From NCBI GenBank assembly GCA_003427395.1, contig BFEA01000358.1, positions 639,007 through 662,898 on the forward strand: a stretch of DNA of 23,892 nucleotides, written 5' to 3'. Below the pieces are notes generated by a model. That model did not search any database. It saw only the letters and a program-made list of their open reading frames with translations, and had not been told where the DNA came from. Made by a program: the position numbers and the translations under genes. This DNA comes from Chara braunii (Eukaryota > Streptophyta > Charophyceae > Charales > Characeae). Shown here piece by piece: positions 15,195 through 23,892 of this stretch. Every line of letters begins with the position of its first letter. The first letter of the stretch is position 1.

Positions 15195-16319
15195 ATGGCT
15201 GCCAATGTGCAAAACCCGATTGCGCAACAGAATGCTGACCCACCAAATCAACCCTCCCCACGTGCACGAGCTCCCATGATGCCACCTAATCTCTATTTGT
15301 TTGATCCAGCACACCATCTCGTAGGAGCATGGTTGGGCACACTTCGAGCCCAACAGTATACTGACAATGAAGCACAGATCAACATTCCCGCCCGATTGGG
15401 GGGGGACGCTCATCATTGGTTCAGTTCCTATGTGTGGGTTGACCTCCCGACCTTTGAACGGGATTTCATGAACCGATTTGACTACGTTCACCCCGAGAAA
15501 GCACTACATGATCAAGGACCAAGTGCAAAAGCCTCTCGAATCCGTTGCAGAATATCGAAACCGATTCTACAGAATGTTCGCGAAAACTGAGCGAGGTGAG
15601 CAAGTGGGGAGCGACTGTTCATTGACGGGCTTCGCAGCCGAACCATAAGGGCTAAGTTGCGAAAGCAATTTTCCCCCATCACTCACACGCTACAACAAAT
15701 CATGGCTACTGCGGAAGAAATGGAACGGAAGTTCGCGGCGAACTTCCTGGAAGGAGAAGACTATCCTAGAGAAGGAGACTCAACCGAACTCGCACGAGCG
15801 AGAGCTGAGTTGGCTGCCCTGCAGAACAAGTTTGAAAACATAGGGTTTGTATCAGGACCTGTCACCTATATGGAACAGATAGGCCCCAAGCGAGTGGTCC
15901 TAAGTGAGGTTCCGAGCACTTCCGCTCCTGTGATGCCTCCACCCGTCAGGGCGTTATCCCCGCCACCAATTGAGGCTCCCGTACGAACGAACGAATCAGC
16001 AGCCATTTTCGAACTAACCAAAACCTTAATTAGCTTGATCCAGGAAAGCAAAAAGGAGCAGCGAGAACACAATGCTCGACTGGAAGCCATGATGAGGAAC
16101 GTGCGGCCCATTGCGGTACGCGCCCCTCCGATGCAGCAAGGATTAGCCCCGACACCTGCGCTCGGAGGAGTCACCAATAATCTGAATGTCTGTTATGCCT
16201 GTCATCAGCCAGGACATCTAGCCCGTGATTGCCCCCACCGACCCCACAACAGCGAATCGGGGTCGCGCCTATGGCTGCGGCTCCCATCGCTAACGGACCC
16301 GGACGAGTCGGAGCCTTGA
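15195..16319 (+). pseudogene. gag: gag (capsid and nucleocapsid), two compensating frameshifts
   Basis: Gag packages the element RNA in cytoplasmic virus-like particles. The ATG at 15195 opens a frame with a retrotransposon-Gag-like region (AQQYTDNEA, GGDAHHWF, FERDFMNRFDYV). The continuation at about 15512-15608 (ESVAEYRNRFYRMF) lies in the +1 frame. A second slip in the GTGGGG run near 15609 returns to the first frame. Net, the ORF resumes its frame to 16319. A C-terminal CCHC zinc knuckle (C-Y-A-C-x4-H-x4-C) at 16191-16232 identifies the nucleocapsid. Between them are a Pro-rich linker and a Lys/Glu-rich helix. The frame stops at 16319, overlapping the protease frame from 16229. Confidence 0.85.
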
Positions 16320-17763
16320 TGGAAGAAGTAGAAGGTGGGGGAAGTGCCTTGGCCACCATAGAAGAGGTCACCGAGCTAATCCCGCTATATCAGTACGTAT
16401 CGCTCGGATATCATGGGCTTGGAATGATCGGAACAATCAGACCGGCGCCAGAACCAAAAGAGGTGGCAAAGTGGCGACCGTCTCTAGGAGAAATGGAATC
16501 AAGAGGACCCACCTTCGTCACAGGAGTAATCGATGTATTAAACATCATCCGAGCCTTGGACCATCGGATTCCACTTCCGATCGGTCATCTACTCTCAATC
16601 TCCGAGCAAGCCAATGAGAGAATGCTACAACATTACAAAGCAAACCGAAAGCGATTCGCCCTCGCCCGAACACCAACTGCAAAAGCCAAAGGCCCCGCGC
16701 CAGAAGAAAACCCAACAGGCACTCTGGATCCGATACGAGTAGGTTTAATTCAGAAAAAGGATCATTTCTTACAGATTAAACCAATTCTGTGGAAATCCGC
16801 AGAATGTGATATTGAAATTTGGGGAATTCCCTACAGGGCAATTATAGATTCGGGAGCAGCTGTGTTGGCTATTTCACTGAGAGGGGTCGAAAGGGCAGGT
16901 AGGAAAAACGATCTGATCATGCTCACTGAGAAAGATCAGCTCATTTCAGCAGATGAGGAAAAGATCAAAACTGTGGGGAGAATGGCCAATGTCACCTTCC
17001 GATTAGGAAAAGTACACGCGTATTAGATATTAATACGTACGACGTTCTTTTCGTACTTCCCGCTCTTGTGGCGTTACGAGCAAATCTGGACTTCGAACGA
17101 CGATCGATCGTCCTCCGAAATACAGGAGGAAAACCCTACGCTGTGCCGATGCGATTGACCCTTCGCACTACGATTAACGAGGTTCCGCGGGTTTCGCCGA
17201 TGATGACAGGGACTCTCCGCATGATCTCTTGGGATGAATCCGCAGAGGGAAAGTCATCAACAGATGATGCGGAAAGCAGTGACGAAGATGATCCAGAGAT
17301 CTTGAAATTAGCACGACAGCGCGTTTACTACCCGCCACCCAAAACGATAGCGAGAACGATGCAACAAACCAGCCGGAAAATTCAAAGAACCAAGGCAATG
17401 ATCTTGGGTGAGCCCCTCGTACAGATCTCGAGGATGGTCGATTCTTTGGAACCCCCTCAAACTCTGTACGAAGGAACCACCCCTCTCCTCGCCCGGTATA
17501 GCGACAAGAAGCATTACTGTGACATTACGGATCTACCCAAGTCCTTATTAACATCGGCTAAAGAAGTGAGATTGTTACGCTTGGGGGCGGAAGCAAGCTC
17601 TCCAGAACCCCCTGGGCGTTTCGAAGCAGAAACAGATGGACTGGGGATAAAGATCGCAACTAAGAACGTGCCATGGCAGGATATTTCTGACGGAATTACC
17701 CCGGAAGGCCACGTGGCAATCAGGGAAGAAGATGCCCAGATGATGGCCACGGTGTTCTCCTGA
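16229..17763 (+). pseudogene. pro: pro: aspartic protease and linker to RT
   Basis: The retropepsin cleaves Gag and Pol. A frame open from 16229 to 17026, -1 relative to gag, holds the catalytic DSGA at 16847-16858 inside IIDSGAAVLAIS. The domain's end (TYDVLF...ALVALRANLDF) is in a different frame from about 17020, so a frameshift lies near 17010-17020. A 200-residue linker follows, with an acidic patch (DDAESSDEDDPE) and a TGA at 17761-17763, after which the same frame leads into RT. The gag-to-pro -1 shift could be programmed or mutational. Confidence 0.85.
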
Positions 17764-19422
17764 CGATCGGACCATTCATTCATCTCGGCGCCTCCAACCG
17801 ACTTGGCAAAACAAGTAAGCACGAAACAGATTGACGTTCAAATCTTGAACCAACTTTTCGAACTACACGTTCCACAGTACGTGCCGGATGAAATCCATCG
17901 GGTAATTGCGGACATTCTAACGGAATATCAAGGAGCGATTAGTGTGTCAGACACTGACATTGGTTTGTCGTTAGTAATCCAACATGAATTTCAGACAGGA
18001 AATCACTCCCCGATTCATTGCAAACCTTATCGGTATTCCTTGATTGAACGCAAAAAGGCGCTCGAACGAATTCAGGAGTTCGAAGCCAGCGGTTGGATTG
18101 AACCCGCTACCGGACCTTGATCATTTCCCGTAGTGTTAGTGCCGAAGAAAAACGGAGCGATTCGCATTTGCATTGATTATCGCAAGCTGAATGAGATCAC
18201 GATCAAAGATGTGTATCCCCTCCCCCGGATTGATGATTTGTTGGATGCGATTGGATGTGCTAATTATTTTAGCAAGTTTCATATTCGGCATGGTTTCCAT
18301 CACATTCTGGTTAAGGAGGAAGATCGACTGAAAACGACCTTTGTGTTGTTTGAGGGCACATGGCAGTAGGTTCGGTGTCCGATGGGAATTTACAATGCGC
18401 CTGCCACGTTTCAGCGAGCGATGAACATGACGTTCCAGAATTTCGTCAACAAGACACGGCTGACATAAGGGATGATTAACTTCTGCGTGATCGTGTACAT
18501 GGACGATATCCTGGTCTATTCGGAAACCTATCACGGACACGCGCAACATATCAAATGGACATTGGGCGCGTTGAGAGACGCTGGGTTCAACATTGCGCTC
18601 GAGAAGAGCGAATTTTTCCTCTCGAAAATTTCGTTCTTGGGCTACGTCGTGACACGTGGAGGATTGCGGCCGGACTCGAGAAAAGTTGCGGCGGTGAAAG
18701 AAGCCCCGGTTCCCACGTCACTAACGCAGGTTCGAGCCTTCTTGGGGCTGGTGTCGTACTACCGACGCTTCATCAAGGGTTTTGCCGCGATTGCACGACC
18801 ACTAACGAATCTGTTAGGTAAGGACCAGCCTCTCAGCTGGGACGCGGAGTGCCAGCAGGCCTTTGCAACCCTCAAGGACGCTCTGGCGACGACCCTTATT
18901 TTGATTCGGCCGGACCCCTCGAAGCAGTTCATTCTCATTGCAGACTGGCAACCGGAAGCTATTTCCGCTATTCTAGCGCAGAAGGGGAACGATGATTGCG
19001 AACACGTCATCGAATACGCGTCACACACAGTGCCAGACGAACGTCGAAACGACTCCGCACCTAAGGGCGAGTGCTATGTGGTAGTTTGGGGAATCCAACA
19101 CTTCCATCCGTATCTCTACGGACAGAAGTTTCGCCTCGTGACGGATCACGAGCCTCTGCTAGCTTTGAAAAAACTCACCAACTACACGGGCATGATTGGC
19201 CGTTGGGCGGTGCGACTGCAAGAGTACAACTTCGATATCGTTCATCGAAAGACAGAGCGACACGGCAACGCGGACGGACTGACAGGTCTGCATCGGCCTG
19301 CCAAGGTACCAAAAGACGAGGAAATTACACCGTGGAAAGAGCCGGACTTGACCAACGAGCCTAAGTACGGACAAGTGGCAGTTCTCCCACGTGGCAAGAA
19401 GCAAAGCAGTGGCGATGGGTGA
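17764..19422 (+). pseudogene. pol: pol: reverse transcriptase and RNase H, three internal stops
   Basis: RT copies element RNA into DNA and RNase H removes the RNA. One frame runs throughout: the RT N-terminal TDIGLSLVIQHEF and KPYRYS, palm motif VPKKNGAIRICIDYRKLNE with PLPRIDDLLD, MGIYNAPATFQRAMN, catalytic YMDD at 18496-18507, then FLGYVVT and AFLGLVSYYRRFI. RNase H shows Asp (ILIADWQ), Glu (KGECYVVVW) and Asp (VTDHEPLLAL), ending near HGNADGLTGL. Stops at 18118 (TGA), 18367 (TAG) and 18466 (TAA) break the RT, each one transition from a sense codon. The final TGA is at 19420-19422. Confidence 0.92.
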
Positions 19423-21138
19423 TGGAGGTAACCCCACTACCCCTCTCTCTCCCCCTTCCTCTTCGTCTCTCCTCTCCCTGCCTGACAAATTTTGCTATTT
19501 TTGCGAAGCTATTTCCCTCGTATATTCGGTCTCCATGCGTCCTAACGGGGAAGGGTATGCGGATTGGATAGATTGCCGACAGTGTGTCGCGCGAGCCCAT
19601 GGCTCGTGCATCCAATACAGGAACGATAGTAAGCCGTGGTTGTGCCCCTTGTGCCGGACTGACAAGATTCCGACCGAGGCTCGCTTTCTGGATGCCACGT
19701 CAGAAGGGTTGGAAAAGACCCAAAAGTTTAGAAGGGCCGAAGTATGGACTGAAATTGCCTTAAGTGCCACCCTAGTAGGTAACCCCCTCCAGGATTTCAC
19801 CAAGGAAGATCGGAGGAGGGCCAACGAAAGGGCTCGGGATTATCAATGGATAGAAGGTAGATTGGAAAAACGGAAAACGGACGGCAGTGGGATTTGGATG
19901 GTGGTACCGCATCCGTTCATGCGGTATGACTGGGTTAAGACAGCCCACGAGGAAACTGCGGCCCATTTTGCCGTACGAATCACGGAGTCCGCTATCGAAA
20001 TGAGTGGTATTGGTTCAATATCCGCAACGATGTGAAATACATTGTCGCCAACTGTCAAGTCTGCGCCGCTGATAAAGCGTCGATTCAGCCACCAAGATCG
20101 ATAGTGCCCACGGTTGTTGAACGACCATTTCAAAGAGTGAGCATGGACACTACCGATGTAGTAGTGCCCCCTGGCCCTAACAGTTGCGAATATTCAATCT
20201 TATTGGTATTTGTCGACCATTTCTCGAAATGGATCGAAGTGTATCCTTGTCGCACGTGGCAAGCCACGGAGATCGCGCGATATGTCAACCGTTTCCTTGG
20301 GATGCATCAGGATACGGAAGAGATCCTGACCGACAACGGGGCTGAATTCAGGGGAGAAGTGTTAAAGAATTTGGTCATACATGACGTCGCAATACGGAAC
20401 ACTGCACCCCACATGTCGCAATCCAATGGGATGGTCGAAAACGCTAACCGGGTGATAAAGACAGCATTGCGACGAAACATCGCGGCACGGGATCCGAGGC
20501 CCTGGCCCGATATCGTCGATCACATCCTGGCGGTCCATTGCGGAACGCCCCACGAATCGACGGGGCTAAGCCCCTTCCAATTAAGGACCAATAGCGTCGC
20601 TTGCGTTTCAATACCAAGCCTCCCGGATGAGTCTACATTGAACCGACGGCCCACCAGGGCCACGGCTCGGGACAAGGCCAAACGGCACCTAGAGTTAATG
20701 GAATGGTCGCTGCCCAGGCTAGCCCGAAAATGACAGAAAATGACCGAACTAGCCCAAGGCCGGCAGGTCCGAAGCTACGAGGCCCGAAATGGGAATGCGG
20801 GTCCGCGGCCCCAATACAAATTGGGGGATGTGGTGCAGGTGAGGAAATGTGCTCGCCAGGGTAAGCTAGCGCCACGATTCTTCGGGCAATATCGCGTGAT
20901 CGAGCTCGGCCCCAACGGCGTGGACACCGTGTGTCTCGCCCCTGAAGTCTCTGGCAGTCGATCGGCCCGCCCGATCACACGCCACGTGTCCTATCTCCGA
21001 CTCCTTTCTTCTGGTCCGTCCCCTTCTCCCTCGGTCTCTCTTTCTGAGGAAGTCGACGACGACTGCTCTGACTCTCCGCCATCTTCCTCTCCTTCTTGCT
21101 TCCTCTCTGCCACCCCGTCACCCCCGCCATCGCCATGA
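19415..21138 (+). pseudogene. pol continuation: PHD-type finger plus integrase
   Basis: Integrase inserts the DNA copy into the genome. In frame +1 relative to RT-RNase H, an ATG at 19415 (GTGGCGATGG context) overlaps the RT stop at 19420. The ORF encodes a Ser/Pro-rich leader, a Cys4-His-Cys3 finger (19493-19654) and the His part of the integrase HHCC zinc-binding domain. A frameshift near 20010 precedes NCQVC (20053-20064). The core has Asp 20146-20148, Asp 20332-20334 (TDNGAEF) and Glu 20437-20439, a D-D-34-E arrangement. A TGA at 20731-20733 interrupts it. A GPY/F-like segment (PRFFGQYRVI, about 20872-20901) and a Ser/Pro tail end at 21138. No chromodomain. Confidence 0.9.
19493..19654 (+). 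other. PHD-finger-like Cys4-His-Cys3 domain inside pol
   Basis: The spacing C-x2-C-x23-C-x2-C-x4-H-x2-C-x11-C-x2-C fits the PHD zinc-finger pattern, with a Trp two residues before the last Cys pair (KPWLCPLC), typical of PHD fingers. PHD fingers commonly bind histone H3 tails. Here it lies between RNase H and integrase, so targeting of integration to modified chromatin is a reasonable inference. No aromatic cage was assigned. A RING-like or other treble-clef finger is the alternative. Confidence 0.7.
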
Positions 21139-22643
21139 GCTTCGCCATCGAGCGAGCTTTCAGTGATCAGTTGCTGATGCCACGGGGAGAGATCTCAGCC
21201 ATCCGCCAAGTGCATCATCCGCGGATCAGCCCCGACTTCATGCGCCTTGCGCAGTTTTTCTGCACTACGGGTGTGTACGGCGCGACAGAGTTCCGATTCA
21301 CGAGCAACCCCCAAGTGGTGGTGCTGGCCGAGGCAACGGCGTTCCAACGGTTAGCGGCCCCAGGAATTAGCTACGTGTCTACCGTTGTAGTCTTCAGCAG
21401 CGACATCACCACCTTCGATCCCACGTGGCAAGCCGTCATCAAAAGCACCTTGTACCGGTGGGGTCGTGATCTGGCCACTGATTGGGATCGACGGCTCACA
21501 AAGCACGGTGACGAGTGTCGAGTGCTATCCTGTCGACGGCATCGAGGTCAAAACGCTGCGCACAACGCTGCGCGAGCCACCTGTCGTCCTCCCAGAACTT
21601 GCTCCCTTCCAGCCGCGCAGATGAGCCGCGCGCCGATCTCGACGTTTTCTCCTCCCTCTCTCTTCCCCATCTTCTAGCAGTCCTCTCACTACCCTCGTCT
21701 CTCCTTCCGCCTGGAGCCACTGACAGTACCTATCGTTGATCCAGATTGTTGGAGGCTGTGGCATGCAGAGTTCGTTGAGCTCTCGTTCTGCCTACTACGA
21801 GTGGATCTGAACTGGACGTGGGAAGGCGATCGGAGGCCCGCGTCAGAGACCGTGGAGCTGCTCATCATTCAGGCGTGGAGGACCAACGTGGCGGGAGACC
21901 TCCTGGGATTCGTCTTTGGAGCAGTGGATCGGGGAAACCGATCACAGATCGTGCGCGAACTTACGATCGTGATTGCGCGACTGGCCGACGAACTCCCCCT
22001 CGATATCGTCTCCCAGAGTGACGAAGAGCCCGTGCCACATACCCTCTCAAGGACTCTTGCCCCGAGCCTCCAGTGGTCGGCTTGTATCGAGGAGCGCTGG
22101 GCGGACGACCATTTTCCCTCTCGCAGCGAATACCTGGACGTACACAGCCTAACTAACCCCCGCTTCTTCCGGCAACCAACGGCGTTCGAGTGGGCGGCGC
22201 AAAGAGCAGAAGAGGAGGCAGAAGAAGAATCGGAGGGAGAGTCAAGGAGAGAAGTCGAGGAAGCAGCGGTCCGGTTGGCCGAGGATGAGGAAGAAGAACG
22301 CGAAGTAGAAGAAAAGTCGGCGGAAGCTGAAGAAGAAGAATAAGAAGAAACAGAGAAGGAGACTTCGGAAGAAGAGGAGGAAGCCTATAGGGAGCACAGC
22401 GAGGGCGAGCCAAAAGAAGAGGAGGACGAAGACGCCGACGAAGAAGTGGAAAGCGGAGACGACCAGAAGCCAACGCACGACGACGAGCTCGAGTGGGTGC
22501 CAGGACCGGATCGACGAGAGGGGAACCATGAGGCTGCCGCGCAGCGCAAGAAAGGGGTCGCGCCCTTACACGCATTCCCGTGCGTCGATTCGCCCACCCA
22601 AAAAGATTCGCGGCGGAACCGTCATACCGTACGAGCACGATGA
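21135..22643 (+). pseudogene. Third ORF downstream of integrase, unknown function
   Basis: The start ATG at 21135 overlaps the integrase stop (ATGA, 21135-21138), so stop-restart translation is possible. The first part (MSFAIERAFSD, FCTTGVYGATEF, YVSTVVVFSSDITTF) is open to about 21515. Coding-like sequence then moves through two other frames (21517-21624, 21623-21739) and returns to the first frame at about 21729 (DCWRLWHAEF, VDLNWTWEGD). It ends in a long Glu-rich tail from about 22200, with a TAA at 22341-22343 after which the acidic reading continues across the polypurine tract into the LTR. No signal peptide or membrane segment is evident, which argues against an envelope protein. I do not recognise the family. 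Confidence 0.7.
22548..22557 (+). promoter_or_regulatory. Polypurine tract
   Basis: AAGAAAGGGG directly abuts the 3' LTR and would prime plus-strand synthesis. Its position fixes the LTR start at TCGCGCCC. Confidence 0.85.
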
Positions 22644-23362
22644 GGCGCAACTAAGTTCGCCTGTCCTGCACGTGCTCGTGCGTGGTGATGATAACCCGAC
22701 CCGAGCTGTCCCATCTACGATGATACCGTGACGCGATCTTGGAGCTCAGACTCATCCTACGACCCGGATTATTTCACCCCTTGGATTAACGAACTCATAA
22801 GGATGCGATACCCTTGTCACACGGAGAATCGACTATGTCCGCGGGAATTCCACTTCGCCACCTCCAGCGACCCTCGGTGCTCTGATTTCCCTTCCCCCGA
22901 TCACACCTACTACTTCACCCACCCGGGATTTGTTGTCATCACCACCAGTTTCCCTCGTTCCCGCCTTCTTCTCCCGTATCATCAACTCAGCGTCGTGCCG
23001 TGGCCGACCATAGCCCCCGATTGGCCCAGTACGTTCTGTGTGAACTGCCGACATAGCGGCGAACAGAGAACTCCGGAATCCCGAAGGCCCAATCCAAGTA
23101 CGCGGCGGCCTGCGCCACGTGGCGGCCCCCGACGGCCTAACTTTTCGGGGCCGCCTCCACCACGGAGGGAATTCCCGTAAACCGTTGCCCCCAGTGCCCC
23201 GGCCCCATCGGACCTTGAGTCCTTTGCGCACGCACCCCTTATTCGCCTAATTGCATTCATACCCTTAAGACTCCCCCGCTTTTCCCAAAAATCCTTGGCA
23301 CACCCCTTTTTGCGCTTCCAGGCCCATACCCCACTCCGATCAGGAAGTCGCGCTGGGCGTGA
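22558..23362 (+). repeat. 3' LTR
   Basis: 805 bp, about 95% identical to the 5' LTR, with the same TCGCGCCC and GGGCGTGA ends. It has three extra bases near 22810 (ATACCCTTGTC) and one fewer near 23170. Where the two LTRs differ, the 5' LTR more often has the T or A of a CpG-type transition, though some changes go the other way. Confidence 0.9.
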
Positions 23363-23541
23363 GGTTGGGCGTCACAGACTGGCCACTTAGATTATGCTCG
23401 GTCCCTCTGCTACTGCCGGTTGTCCCTTGGCCAGTGTCCCCCATTGGGGGTTCCCTGAAGGCAATCAAGGCCACCCTGGGCATCATCATCATCATCATCA
23501 TTAGTATTATTATCTCACAGTTTGCATAGAAGCAGCAAAAA

Positions 23542-23582
<41 letters not shown>

Positions 23583-23892
23583 TATTATATGAGGGACGCT
23601 GAGCCCGGTTCTCAGAATGTTCGGTTTGATCACTCCAGGTAGAATGTGAGGACCCCGGCCTCAATCTTCTTATTGGTAATATCAGCCTTGGGCAATGGGC
23701 CCGTTTTTTCCCAAAAAAAAAAAAAAAAGGATTAGACACAATATTGAATTTACCTGGGCTGTTAGTCTGATACTAATACCTCAAGGCCATAAAAAAAGGT
23801 AAAAAATGCAAAGAAAAAAAGAAAGGGGGGACGATGAGAAAGGGAGGCGCAGCTACTGGCAGGTCTCGATCTTTGTGTTAGCCAGACCCCCA
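23363..23892. other. 3' flank with two (ATC)n arrays and poly-A
   Basis: GGTTGG follows the LTR, as it also does after the 5' LTR. (CAT)n at 23480-23502 and (ATC)n at 23543-23580 bracket a short spacer. A 16-base A-run lies at about 23712-23727 and a shorter run at about 23791. No gene recognised. Confidence 0.5.

Larger units (their letters stand above)
14235..23362 (+). mobile_element. Degenerate Ty3/gypsy LTR retrotransposon with PHD finger and third ORF
   Basis: A 9.1-kb element. RT and RNase H precede integrase, the Ty3/gypsy order. Domains in order: 5' LTR, tRNA-iMet-type primer site, gag with one CCHC knuckle, DSGA protease, RT (YMDD), RNase H, PHD-type finger, integrase (HHCC, DDE, GPY/F-like), an extra ORF with a Glu-rich tail, polypurine tract, 3' LTR. 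No chromodomain is visible. Frameshifts in gag, pro, integrase and ORF3 and several in-frame stops make it inactive. I see no convincing target-site duplication (CCGAG before, GGTTG after). Confidence 0.93.

Noticed and set aside
20740-21138. Chromodomain after integrase
   Set aside because: The segment ends in a GPY/F-like motif and a Ser/Pro tail, with no chromodomain-like aromatic pattern.
21135-22643. Envelope gene in the third ORF of the retrotransposon
   Set aside because: No signal peptide, membrane segment or cleavage-site pattern is visible, and the C-terminus is Glu-rich and soluble-looking.
23730-23805. U1 snRNA-like fragment (TTTACCTGG ... AAGGCC)
   Set aside because: Only two short words match, with wrong spacing and no stem-loops, so chance is likely.

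Overview
The window looks like repeat-rich intergenic DNA of a nuclear eukaryotic genome. It contains no convincing intact host gene, bacterial operon or CRISPR array. The best lineage clue is the primer-binding site of the LTR retrotransposon (15041-15054, TGGTATCGGAGCCC). It is one base off the plant-type initiator-methionine tRNA primer site and unlike the animal version, so a plant-lineage host is likely. A charophyte alga such as Chara is my guess, at low confidence.

Layout. (1) 1-4.4 kb and 7.4-8.2 kb: at least eight pieces of one short element, each joined to (TA)n. Copies at 1 and 3973 carry, on the minus strand, a complete type III hammerhead ribozyme. The other pieces share the same 3' end but stop at different 5' points. 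(2) 2.6-3.2 kb: two decayed U6 snRNA copies with A-rich tails. 4.9-5.13 kb: a palindromic cluster of decayed U2 snRNA 5' halves. (3) 5.15-7.1 kb: low-complexity DNA and a roughly 100-bp tandem family containing tRNA B-box-like sequence. (4) 8.7-12.7 kb: foldback elements, a hAT-like MITE, a tandem repeat, four copies of a family marked by GGACCCCA, and one tRNA-derived SINE. (5) 12.7-14.2 kb: no gene, but a possible core promoter and 5' splice site. (6) 14235-23362: one long Ty3/gypsy LTR retrotransposon on the plus strand. (7) 23.36-23.89 kb: 3' flank with (ATC)n and poly-A tracts.

The retrotransposon reads LTR, primer site, gag with a CCHC knuckle, protease (DSGA), reverse transcriptase (YMDD), RNase H, a PHD-type Cys4-His-Cys3 finger, integrase (HHCC, D-D-34-E, GPY/F-like), an extra 3' ORF of unknown function ending in a Glu-rich tail, polypurine tract, LTR. 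It is dead: several frameshifts and at least six in-frame stops interrupt it, and the LTRs differ by about 5%. The PHD finger between RNase H and integrase and the third ORF are its unusual parts. The hammerhead-bearing (TA)n-targeted element is the other main discovery candidate.
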